37,409 nucleotides of DNA. Origin: a virus. The stretch covers positions 1-37,409 of the IMG/VR virus record IMGVR_UViG_3300009370_002433; one strand, given 5' to 3'. The first letter of the stretch is position 1. Every line of letters begins with the position of its first letter. Position numbers and translations under genes: made by a program. This document shows, piece by piece, positions 30,707 to 37,409 of the stretch. The notes under the pieces were generated by a model. That model did not search any database. It saw nothing but the letters and a program-made list of their open reading frames with translations, and was not told the origin of the DNA.

Positions 30707-31375
30707 TCAAGATACCCTGTCAGGGTAGTCGGTAATAATTCCGTCTACCCCCATTCTTGTAAAATGTTCAATTTCTTCAACATCATTAACTGTAAAGACA
30801 AAAATTTTCAACCCTATGTCACGCAATTGGATGAACACATCTTTTTTAAGGCAATTTTTTTCTAAGCCAATTGAATAAAAACTTAATTTATTCAACTCTT
30901 TGGCTTGCTTCGCTGTCACTTCCATGGCCAAGTATCCTAATCTTACGTCAGGAAGAAATGAATTAAATGTTTTAAGTTCATTTATTTTAAAACTTGAGAC
31001 AAGAATATTATCTAAATTCCATTTATTTGACTTAAGCAATTCCGCCGTGGCCGCTCCTGCGCCTTCAGAAACCAATTCAATGTTGACTTGGCATTGTTGA
31101 TTTATATAATCAAGTGTCTTGGATAGTGTTGGTATTGTTTCGTTTTTCCCCGCATCTAATGATTTAATTTCTTCTATAGTTTTAAACTCAACAAGGCCTT
31201 CACCGTTAGTGGTTCGCTTCAAATCATCATCGTGAATTATCACCAACTCCCCAGTTTTACATAATCGAGCATCAAATTCAATCATGTCCACTTGTAGTTC
31301 AAGTGCTTTTTTAAATGCCAATATAGTATTTTCTGGTTCATACCCACTGGCTCCTCGATGTGCTACTTTAAACAT
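30707..31375 (-). CDS. Glycerophosphodiester phosphodiesterase
   Basis: A 222-residue TIM-barrel enzyme that splits glycerophosphodiesters to glycerol-3-phosphate and alcohol. VAHRGASGYEPENT (about residues 4-17), IEFDARLCKTGELVIIHDDDLKRTTNG (split by family into E-x-D and HD motifs, about 37-63) and the terminal GVDGIITDYPD are family hallmarks. Length is normal for a short bacterial form. No signal peptide, so it acts in the cytoplasm. GGAGGG precedes the ATG at 10 bp. It could supply phosphate or glycerol phosphate from host lipids. Confidence 0.9.
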   Translation of the reverse strand: MFKVAHRGASGYEPENTILAFKKALELQVDMIEFDARLCKTGELVIIHDDDLKRTTNGEGLVEFKTIEEIKSLDAGKNETIPTLSKTLDYINQQCQVNIELVSEGAGAATAELLKSNKWNLDNILVSSFKINELKTFNSFLPDVRLGYLAMEVTAKQAKELNKLSFYSIGLEKNCLKKDVFIQLRDIGLKIFVFTVNDVEEIEHFTRMGVDGIITDYPDRVS

Positions 31376-31412
31376 ATATTATTTACCCTCCATTTAAAGA
31401 ATACATCGATCT

Positions 31413-32441
31413 ATGAAAATTAAATTTAATTTGTTAAAAAAATTTGTTTCACATGTTTTTGTCAAATTAGGAGTTTCTTTAGAAGATAGTTTAATTGTAT
31501 CGGACGTGATAGTCAAAGCTGATATGTATGGTTTTAATACCCATGGGGTGAGTCGATTAAGGTATTATATACAACGAATATATGACGGAATTCAAAATTC
31601 CTCTACGTTATTTCAAATAGTTAATTCCAATCGTGCCGTTGCTGTTGTTGATGGGAATAATGGCATGGGACAAGTTGTTGGATATAATTCAATGAATATG
31701 GCAATTGAAAGGGCGTCTGAATATGGAGTGGGATGTGTAGTTGCCAAAAATTCCTCTCATTTCGGGATATGCGGGTATTATTCTTTGATGGCTGTTGAAG
31801 AGGACATGATAGGTGTCGTTTTCACTAATGCTCGGCCTGCTGTTGCTGCTTTTGGTGGGGATAAATCTATTCTAGGAACTAACCCGTTTTCTATTGGGAT
31901 GCCTTCTAACACACACCCTTTTCTTATTGATTGTTCCACTTCTATTGTTCAGCGAGGAGATATTGAAGTATGGGAAAGAGAGGGAAGACCTGTTTCCAAG
32001 GACGTGGCAATTCCAGAGACTGAGAATCCGACTGATTTGTTAAAATTATTGAACGTTGGACAAGCCGCTTTAAAAACCATAGGAGGGCACAAGGGATATG
32101 GATTGTCTGTGGCCATAGAATTATTTTGCTCCGCACTCAGCAATGGGTCTGCGTTGGGTGAATTACGAGGTCATTATGAGGGGTTGAAAGGAACGTCATA
32201 TGATATGGGTCACTTTTTTTTAGTCATAAACCCTTCACATTTTATAGAAATTGAATTGTTTAGGAACAAGGTTTCTGAAGTTAGAGACGAATTGAAGAAA
32301 ACAGGAAATTGTGTATTGGTTCCGGGCGACATTGAGTTTGAAAATAAATCAGATAAAATTGAAATCAATTCCGACCTATATAATGAGATTAAAAATATAG
32401 CATTACAATTTGATTATAATTTAGAGGTTGATGAGGTATGA
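31413..32441 (+). CDS. Ldh2/Mdh2-family NAD(P)-dependent oxidoreductase
   Basis: A 342-residue protein of the malate/L-lactate dehydrogenase-2 family, which is unrelated to ordinary LDH. Signatures are ADMYGFNTHGVSRL (about residues 35-48), VVDGNNGMGQVV (about 77-88), VAKNSSHFGICGYYS (about 110-124), LGTNPFSIGMP (about 155-165) and GGHKGYGLSVAIEL (about 225-238). Known members reduce 2-keto acids, sulfolactate, ureidoglycolate or the cyclic imine pyrroline-2-carboxylate, which gives proline. Substrate unknown. The start lacks a Shine-Dalgarno site; the end overlaps the next ATG (ATGA). Confidence 0.85.
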   Translation: MKIKFNLLKKFVSHVFVKLGVSLEDSLIVSDVIVKADMYGFNTHGVSRLRYYIQRIYDGIQNSSTLFQIVNSNRAVAVVDGNNGMGQVVGYNSMNMAIERASEYGVGCVVAKNSSHFGICGYYSLMAVEEDMIGVVFTNARPAVAAFGGDKSILGTNPFSIGMPSNTHPFLIDCSTSIVQRGDIEVWEREGRPVSKDVAIPETENPTDLLKLLNVGQAALKTIGGHKGYGLSVAIELFCSALSNGSALGELRGHYEGLKGTSYDMGHFFLVINPSHFIEIELFRNKVSEVRDELKKTGNCVLVPGDIEFENKSDKIEINSDLYNEIKNIALQFDYNLEVDEV

Positions 32442-32950
32442 AATTATCCGCCAGAGTTCCAGAATCCGTTAAAAATGGTTTTTTTTGCACAAGCGTAATT
32501 GTTGTTACTGGATCTCATGAGTTTATCTTAGATTTCGTACAAGGCTTTGAAACTCCTGCCGTGATATGCGCTCGTGTTATAATCCCACATGCTGTAATGG
32601 GTTCATTTTCTGCGGCACTTAAACAGAACTTAGAAGATTATGAAACTGCGCATGGCCCATTGCCCGTCGATAAAAAAGTAGAACCTTTGAAAGTAGAAAC
32701 CGTAAAAGAATCCACCTCTCCTACGCCTCAAGAAGTTTATGATGATCTGTCTATTACAGATGAAACTATAATGGGATTCTATGCGAATGGAATTATGATG
32801 CGATACACCGATGCAGAGTTTAAGTTTGACTTTTTATCTAATTTTGTGCCGAGAGCGACAGTCAATTGCAGAATTTTTATGAGCGCTGTTCAAACAGCTA
32901 GAATGTCTGATACCATCTCTAGCACTTATGCTGCCTTTTTAAAGTCTTAA
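32438..32950 (+). CDS. Tandem DUF3467-like protein
   Basis: A 170-residue protein with two copies of a DUF3467-like module. Copy one (about residues 13-73) runs SVIVVTGSHEFILDFVQGFE to SAALKQNLEDYETAHG; copy two (about 107-168) runs FYANGIMMRYTDAEFKFDF to the final helix. Both have the F-x-F/L-D-F strand and the ARV- or CRI-type strand. A flexible Lys/Pro/Thr linker joins them. DUF3467 has no established function and is usually single. GAGGT lies before the ATG, which overlaps the upstream stop. Confidence 0.7.
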   Translation: MKLSARVPESVKNGFFCTSVIVVTGSHEFILDFVQGFETPAVICARVIIPHAVMGSFSAALKQNLEDYETAHGPLPVDKKVEPLKVETVKESTSPTPQEVYDDLSITDETIMGFYANGIMMRYTDAEFKFDFLSNFVPRATVNCRIFMSAVQTARMSDTISSTYAAFLKS

Positions 32951-32983
32951 ACTCCCGCAGCAGATTTAGCGGCTGGAGCCACT

Positions 32984-33556
32984 CTATATTCGTTGACCTG
33001 ACTCCGCTGCCTTGGCATCTAACTTTGCCGACCCTGCTCTGGCTCTGGCAGCGGCGGCTGGATCTGGCTTTCCACGCATGGCTGTACTGGTGGTTTTAGG
33101 TGCTCTGGGTTGCGTTTTCTCCCAATCCCCAACACCCTTGTCACTCAGCGGGAATCCTCCTGGAACGGTTTTCGCAGCGTGAAGTCTGGCACGGTATGCA
33201 TTGAGTTTTTTTATAATAGGAATGAATTCTCTCGATAGTTCATCACCACCTAATTTTCCAGCGTCGGTTAAATTGGAAATTGCATTCTTAATCATTGGGC
33301 CAGGATCTTTTCCTTTTCCCATCGCTACACTTAAGGCTCTTTTCCCACCTTCTATAGCTCCTCGTCCAACACCACTGACGGCGGTATCTAAAGCACGTTT
33401 TCCAACGGCAACGCCAGCGTCTACAACGCCTTTAGCGGCTCTTCCAGCCAAGTTTCCTAAAACCCCTTCTTCCATAACACCTTGAGATTCTAGGTATTCT
33501 AATATTTGTACGGCTTCTTCAATGTTTCTATTAATGCAATATTTTTTAAAGGTCAT
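32984..33556 (-). CDS. Ala/Gly-rich probable internal head protein with targeting-like N-terminus
   Basis: A 190-residue basic protein starting MTFKKYCINRNIEEAVQILE. I-E-E before Ala at residues 12-15 is a possible prohead-protease cut. The body is rich in Ala, Gly and Lys (VVDAGVAVGKRALDTAVSG) with amphipathic helix, and has a disordered Pro/Ala C-terminus. AGGAG lies before the ATG. A perfect late-promoter-like TATAAATA lies 26 bp upstream. All this fits a small DNA-associated head protein, though no homologue is recognised. Confidence 0.65.
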   Translation of the reverse strand: MTFKKYCINRNIEEAVQILEYLESQGVMEEGVLGNLAGRAAKGVVDAGVAVGKRALDTAVSGVGRGAIEGGKRALSVAMGKGKDPGPMIKNAISNLTDAGKLGGDELSREFIPIIKKLNAYRARLHAAKTVPGGFPLSDKGVGDWEKTQPRAPKTTSTAMRGKPDPAAAARARAGSAKLDAKAAESGQRI

Positions 33557-33582
33557 TGTTTTCTCCTAATATCTAAGTATAT

Positions 33583-33590
33583 TATTTATA
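33583..33590 (-). promoter_or_regulatory. Late promoter TATAAATA
   Basis: A perfect match to the T4 late promoter box on the minus strand, 26 bp upstream of the ATG at 33556, with an AGGAG ribosome site in between. The gap leaves room for a 15-20 nt leader, as in T4. An almost equal arrangement (CATAAATA, 25 bp) precedes the gene at 13000. Confidence 0.55.
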
Positions 33591-33611
33591 CTTTGATGTG
33601 TTTTTTTGATG

Positions 33612-34160
33612 TTAATCTACAGCCACAATTGGCGTAGCATTTGCGTCAGTCGTAACAGTCTTAGACGCATGCACTGTGGTGCCATTTGTTCTTTTTATCT
33701 TCCATGTGGAACCTGCAATACTTGATTCTAAAGTTGCTAGTATAATTGTTGCCAATGAATGTTCTGGTGCTGTGGCTTCAACATTAGAAACATTTCTTTG
33801 TAGTATAGCATCTGCTATTTCATTTACGGCATCTGTCTCCAAAGAGCCAGAAGTTATAGGTCCTGTAACTTCAACTCCATTTTCTACAGAAATTGTTTGT
33901 TGGGCTATGACTACGTCAGAATCAGAATCATCATGTATTCTGATTTTTATCTTATGAGTTCCAAGTCCACTTACACTTGCAGAATATGAACCTTTATTTT
34001 CGTTACTGCCTTCAGTGAGAGATATTTTTTTGTCGCTTAAACTAGGTGACGATTCGTAAGCACTGGTGCTATTGTTCCAAAAATCACCACCAGATACTCG
34101 CTCAATTGTTGCGAATAATGTCTCATCAGGGAAATCAGCGATAGTAATATCTAATGGCAT
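33612..34160 (-). CDS. Probable phage structural protein, 182 aa
   Basis: A strand-rich protein with an acidic, Ser/Thr-rich N-terminal beta domain (about residues 1-95, including SYSASVSGLGTHKIKIRI). The C-terminal segment NEIADAILQRNVSNVEATAP, then HSLATIILATLESS and a WKIKRTNGTTV strand, resembles the ends of structural proteins found in marine phage genomes. Likely part of tail, baseplate or head decoration; the exact part is unknown. The start shares one base with the stop of the 109-aa gene. Confidence 0.65.
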   Translation of the reverse strand: MPLDITIADFPDETLFATIERVSGGDFWNNSTSAYESSPSLSDKKISLTEGSNENKGSYSASVSGLGTHKIKIRIHDDSDSDVVIAQQTISVENGVEVTGPITSGSLETDAVNEIADAILQRNVSNVEATAPEHSLATIILATLESSIAGSTWKIKRTNGTTVHASKTVTTDANATPIVAVD

Positions 34161-34489
34161 TATTCAGGATCTTCCTCTGAGGTGATAAGACTTTCATTGG
34201 ATGCGACCAGTGCATCCCATTGAGCTAAGGCATTTTCAACAGCTTGTTCTTTTGCGACTGTTATGGAATAAGCCTTAACAATTTCCGAAACGAAATCTAT
34301 AACGACTTGCCTCGTGAATTCTCCCTTTGACATTGGATTTGGTATTTTTTGAGGATTTGACCCACTTATTACTTCTTCTGGGTTGAATTCAGGGTTATCT
34401 ATCTCTTCTAAATATCCATATTGAGAACACGCAGCATTGTGAACCAATTCTTGTAATTCATTGGGGTATGTAAAGGTTACGCTAGGCAT
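34160..34489 (-). CDS. Small probable structural-operon protein, 109 aa
   Basis: An acidic, mainly helical protein with FTRQVVIDFVSEIVKAYSIT (about residues 58-77) and a Glu-rich end. AGGAAGGAA precedes the ATG, giving a strong ribosome site. An AGTAAATA box 18 bp upstream could be a variant late promoter. It is coupled to the 182-aa gene. No domain recognised. Confidence 0.65.
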   Translation of the reverse strand: MPSVTFTYPNELQELVHNAACSQYGYLEEIDNPEFNPEEVISGSNPQKIPNPMSKGEFTRQVVIDFVSEIVKAYSITVAKEQAVENALAQWDALVASNESLITSEEDPE

Positions 34490-34506
34490 TTTTATTCCTT
34501 CCTGAG

Positions 34507-34514
34507 TATTTACT
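34507..34514 (-). promoter_or_regulatory. Variant late-promoter box AGTAAATA
   Basis: AGTAAATA on the minus strand differs at two bases from TATAAATA. It lies 18 bp before the ATG at 34489, a gap similar to but shorter than that at 33583. Weak on sequence alone. Confidence 0.25.
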
Positions 34515-34530
34515 AATATATATGAAGGCC

Positions 34531-35583
34531 TTAGGCGTTTCTGACTATTCCCAACTCTGATTCTAATCCTTTTATATCATTGACGACTCCCTGCTCCATT
34601 TCGTTGCTCACTTTTAATTTGAAGAAATCTATTCCGTTTGCATTTTGTTTAAATGTTGCCGCTTTATTTTTATAGCCTAGCAATTCTAACATATAAAGAG
34701 TTCTTAAACATTTCTTGCACTCTGTGCAATTATAGTCTTGATTTTTATTAACATAACAAACTCTTAAATGTTCTAAACATTTGATATCATAATTGGTAAT
34801 GAACTTTACTTTTTCTGTCCTTCTTATATCTCCATTGTGCTTGATATTAAACATGCTAGATGAATAATGTTCATCTAGCATGAAATGTGAACCCCATTTA
34901 AATTCATCTTTTGACTCAAAGGTGCTTGGTATAATTAAATCATCAAAGATATTAGATAATCCATATGCGATATTGAATATAGCCGCCCCGTGAAAGTAGT
35001 ACGCCCAATCAAATCCTTTACCATGATCTATTTTATTTTTTAATTCTGTTTCACATAAAATTAATTCTTTTTCATATATTTTAGATATTTCTTTTAAGCT
35101 TTTTATGGTCATTCCCAATAAGGTTTCTTGATGTTTTTTAACATCAAAACCAATTATAAATAAAATGCTGTCTAAATTGTTTATGTTGGAATATAATGTG
35201 TAAAAACTATCAACACCTAGTGTAAAAGCTGCTATGTTTTTATTATGTAAAGTCTTGGTAGAACGTGTCGTATTTGGTGCATGTATATTTAAATTTAATT
35301 TGTCATTATTATGTAATCTTTTAAATACATCTACTAGATTTTGTACGTTATCTAAATATTTTTTATCAACTGGTATATCTGTTTCGACTCTGCTTCCTGT
35401 TAAAATGCAATGCGGGATAAATATACTAATTAATCCCTCTATGCCTGTATACAAATTATCAATTTTTGATAAAAACTTATTTGTAAATGAATATTTTTTA
35501 TTATTGTACAAATATTCATATGTAATCGTGCTGAATGTGTCGTGAGTTTCAACAAGTGGTTGTAGTATTCGGATTTTATTCAT
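34531..35583 (-). CDS. PP-loop (adenine nucleotide alpha hydrolase) family protein, QueC-like
   Basis: A 350-residue protein. AAFTLGVDSFYTLYS (about residues 118-132) is a variant of the SGGxDS PP-loop that binds ATP in QueC, ThiI and related enzymes, with the second Gly replaced by Val. Near the C-terminus a Cys cluster, LRVCYVNKNQDYNCTECKKC (about 269-288), resembles the zinc site of QueC. It probably adenylates a substrate carboxyl or carbonyl. Its place beside a radical SAM protein and a sulfotransferase suggests synthesis or modification of a sugar or peptide, not tRNA or DNA bases, but 7-deazaguanine-type DNA modification is not excluded. Confidence 0.65.
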   Translation of the reverse strand: MNKIRILQPLVETHDTFSTITYEYLYNNKKYSFTNKFLSKIDNLYTGIEGLISIFIPHCILTGSRVETDIPVDKKYLDNVQNLVDVFKRLHNNDKLNLNIHAPNTTRSTKTLHNKNIAAFTLGVDSFYTLYSNINNLDSILFIIGFDVKKHQETLLGMTIKSLKEISKIYEKELILCETELKNKIDHGKGFDWAYYFHGAAIFNIAYGLSNIFDDLIIPSTFESKDEFKWGSHFMLDEHYSSSMFNIKHNGDIRRTEKVKFITNYDIKCLEHLRVCYVNKNQDYNCTECKKCLRTLYMLELLGYKNKAATFKQNANGIDFFKLKVSNEMEQGVVNDIKGLESELGIVRNA

Positions 35584-35592
35584 TTGACAAAG

Positions 35593-36621
35593 TTATATCT
35601 GATCTATGTAAACCGTTGCCCGCAGCAGGTTTCTTATAATATCATGTCCATCTGGCATTATTCTTGACGCATCTACTATTGGGTGACTTAAAAGATGTTT
35701 CTCTTTTTCTAGTAAGTCTAAAAATTTTCCATAATTAGGATGTTCTTTATTGGATAGATCTTTTTCTTTAAACCTTTCTATTCCGCCACCAAGATCCGGC
35801 CAATTTTTAAGCATGGTAAGATTTACTCTAGTTGCGTTGTTGTCTATTGCTCTCTCTATGAAAAGAGGGATATCTGTAAAATTGTCTGATTGAACTATCA
35901 TGTTAAGAATGAATTGTTTTCCTAGTTTGGATATAAATTTCATTGCATAATCCATATCTTCAAACTTTCCACCTAGTCTCGTTTTTTCATATATCTTTTT
36001 ACTAGCGGCATCAACGCTCATTTTTATTCGAGTTATATTGTCATGTAGATGATTGATTGAGTCCCAATATTTTGGAATCAATAATCCATTAGTAAATATT
36101 TCTATGTCAGGATTGTTGTATTCTTTTATGTCTAGAGTCTGCAATATTTTCAACCAAGCTGGGCTGGCAAATGGATCACCAGACCCAATGGCAGAGAAAA
36201 ATTTTATACTTTCCTTAAAAGTTTCTAGCACTTTTTTGGTTTGTTTAAATATTTCTTCTTGACGTTTTTCTATTATTGGCTTTGATCTGCACGACCAACA
36301 ATGTAGATTGCAGGTCATATCGTTTGCAAAAACAATCGTCGATGGGCCTTTCTGCATTATGGGGGTCATGGAATCATTTTTAATTTGCATGCCTTTTGGT
36401 TTAGTTAAAAACAAAGGACAATTTAGACACAGTGATTTGTCTTTATTCAGCCAAGCTTCTCTTAATTTCTGAAATTTGTCGTGATTCCACACGTCCCATA
36501 AATTTTCATATTCTCCCTCAACAATGACCTTAGACGAGTCTGAAAACCAACTAGGGCAACAAGATATATAACTTCTGGGATGAACATGCAAAGTCCTGAA
36601 AGGGTTTATACAGAATTGCAT
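35593..36621 (-). CDS. Radical SAM protein with SPASM-like cysteines
   Basis: A 342-residue protein. CNLHCWSC (about residues 104-111) is the CxxxCxxC that binds the [4Fe-4S] cluster and SAM. FSAIGSGDPFASP (about 142-154) resembles the conserved GGE/GDP region, and IEIFTNGLLI the next barrel strand. Extra Cys at CINPFRTLHVHPRSYISCC (4-22) and CLNCPLF (about 65) fit an auxiliary iron-sulfur site of the SPASM type, here placed N-terminally. Such enzymes often modify peptides or sugars. The gene overlaps the sulfotransferase gene by 16 bp and lies 9 bp from the PP-loop gene, so the three are one operon. Confidence 0.85.
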   Translation of the reverse strand: MQFCINPFRTLHVHPRSYISCCPSWFSDSSKVIVEGEYENLWDVWNHDKFQKLREAWLNKDKSLCLNCPLFLTKPKGMQIKNDSMTPIMQKGPSTIVFANDMTCNLHCWSCRSKPIIEKRQEEIFKQTKKVLETFKESIKFFSAIGSGDPFASPAWLKILQTLDIKEYNNPDIEIFTNGLLIPKYWDSINHLHDNITRIKMSVDAASKKIYEKTRLGGKFEDMDYAMKFISKLGKQFILNMIVQSDNFTDIPLFIERAIDNNATRVNLTMLKNWPDLGGGIERFKEKDLSNKEHPNYGKFLDLLEKEKHLLSHPIVDASRIMPDGHDIIRNLLRATVYIDQI

Positions 36622-37187
36622 TTAATTGCCTTGTATCCAAAATTTTCACAATCTTTATTTGCCCACCCAGAGTTTACTTCGTTTATCACTTCATCTTGAC
36701 AATACCACTCTGATATCACATTAGGATCATGATACCTTGGCAGCAAATCAACTTTAGTTGAAAGCAATTGATTTAAATCATCTTCAATTGATTCATATTT
36801 TATGGTTGCATATCTCTTAATACCATGATCTGATAAAAAATCAGTTATCGTTTTATTGTCAATCCATGAATCCGGTCTTTTAAGTACATATTGGCTAAAT
36901 GTTTTTATATTTTCAATTTCGTTCTTTTTAAGCCACCACTCATAATGCCTGTATAATCCAATCAACCTATCATAAGGATCTCTCACCACCACTACAATTT
37001 TACACCCTTCATGTTTCCACCCTGTGGGTATTTCGCTGTAATGATGATTGACGTTGCCTGTGTATAAACAAGGCCCTATGACCCATTGTCCCCCATAATC
37101 AGCCGAACATAAAGTCTTATGCAAATTGCCGCTGGCGGTGTGAGGAGGGGTTATTATCGCAATTTTTCTTTCTGGAAAATAAATCAT
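36606..37187 (-). CDS. Sulfotransferase-family protein
   Basis: A 193-residue protein. ITPPHTASGNLHKTL (about residues 12-26) fits the 5'-phosphosulfate loop that binds PAPS, and IVVVVRDPYDRLIGLYRHY (about 64-82) the 3'-phosphate-binding R-D-P-x-x-R motif. It would move a sulfate group from PAPS to a hydroxyl of a glycan or peptide. It is shorter than many relatives but complete in both binding motifs. A possible AGGTG ribosome site lies about 12 bp upstream. Such genes occur in large marine phages, but their substrates are not known. Confidence 0.75.
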   Translation of the reverse strand: MIYFPERKIAIITPPHTASGNLHKTLCSADYGGQWVIGPCLYTGNVNHHYSEIPTGWKHEGCKIVVVVRDPYDRLIGLYRHYEWWLKKNEIENIKTFSQYVLKRPDSWIDNKTITDFLSDHGIKRYATIKYESIEDDLNQLLSTKVDLLPRYHDPNVISEWYCQDEVINEVNSGWANKDCENFGYKAIKCNSV

Positions 37188-37205
37188 AAAACTTTTGTTA
37201 ACACC

Positions 37206-37407
37206 TCATAACGAGGTTTGTCCAGCGGCATCCAAGGGGGGCTAACCACTCCTCAAACATTGCTAGGTTTTTGTGATAGTTTATAGGAAGTAGAGTCGCC
37301 TTGGTTTTCATGCCTAAAGAACATATCGCAAGATGCAACCTATCTGTGGTGATCTCCTCAAACTGACCTGCGAGCTTCCAATAATCTTCGGGGGTGTGGC
37401 AAAACGT
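37206..37407 (-). CDS. C-terminal part of a polysaccharide-pyruvyl-transferase-like protein
   Basis: Open at the right edge; only the last 67 residues are present. ITTDRLHLAICSLGMKTKAT then LLPINYHKN matches the conserved end of polysaccharide pyruvyl transferases and related glycan enzymes (a T/S-x-R-L-H-x-A-I box followed by a strand and an NxxHK turn). It ends 19 bp before the sulfotransferase start on the same strand, so it probably leads the same operon. A short fragment, so the family call is moderate. Confidence 0.5.
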
Positions 37408-37409
37408 GG

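Noticed and set aside
34531-35583. True QueC for DNA 7-deazaguanine modification
   Set aside because: The PP-loop is altered, the protein is much longer than QueC, and no QueD, QueE, FolE or transglycosylase gene is present in the window.

Overview
The window looks like part of a large tailed-phage genome (a Caudoviricetes myovirus related to the T4 superfamily), not a bacterial chromosome. It holds a T4-type recombination and replication set: UvsX-like recombinase, gp32-like single-strand binding protein, DnaB/gp41-like helicase, UvsW-like helicase and a UvsY-like candidate. These sit with a small family A DNA polymerase, an Hsp20 chaperone, a beta-helix protein, densely packed overlapping genes and two TATAAATA-type late promoter candidates. 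Most genes have Shine-Dalgarno sites, so the host is a bacterium, but nothing here identifies it. Most of the window is AT-rich. The first 2.3 kb is clearly richer in GC. I saw no tRNA, rRNA, IS element or CRISPR array.

Layout. 1-2276 (minus strand): the 5' part of a very cysteine-rich gene that is open across the left edge. 2303-7678: a Ski2/Hel308-like helicase, small unknown genes and an amidoligase. 7675-12868 (minus): uvsX, a zinc-ribbon protein, gp32, two hydrophilic unknowns, a methyltransferase-like gene and hsp20, separated by hairpin terminators. 13000-14834 (plus): four overlapping genes whose products start with a similar short sequence, including a HExxH protein and an ArfB-type ribosome-rescue factor. 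14829-21913 (minus): beta-helix protein, 2H phosphoesterase-like protein, UvsY-like candidate, replicative helicase, sigma-like candidate and PolA-type polymerase. 21914-22692: the only long gene-free stretch, with AT-rich repeats and then a GC-rich, hairpin-rich block that could be a non-coding RNA. 22693-32950 (mixed strands): accessory and metabolic genes, namely M19 dipeptidase, arginine-deiminase-superfamily hydrolase, proline dehydrogenase, ParB-like protein, histidine phosphatase, P-loop kinase, UvsW-like helicase, glycerophosphodiesterase, Ldh2-type dehydrogenase and a tandem DUF3467 protein. 32984-34489: small probable virion proteins. 34531 to the right edge (minus): PP-loop ATPase, radical SAM protein, sulfotransferase and the end of a pyruvyl-transferase-like gene, which together look like a glycan or small-molecule modification cluster.

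How the genes may work together. The replication genes form a T4-like recombination-dependent replisome, but with PolA where T4 has a family B polymerase. The most striking pattern is an N-terminal motif, roughly M-x-x-F-x-x-[W/Y]-[L/I/F], on about ten otherwise unrelated proteins. It resembles the capsid-targeting sequence of T4 internal head proteins. The carriers include the ArfB-like factor, the HExxH protein, a polynucleotide-kinase-like protein and a ParB-like protein, while the metabolic enzymes lack it. This suggests a set of enzymes packaged in the head and injected with the DNA. A second theme is amino-acid metabolism: peptidase, arginine-type hydrolase, proline dehydrogenase and an Ldh2-family enzyme could feed arginine and proline carbon and nitrogen to the infected cell. 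Both ideas are inference.
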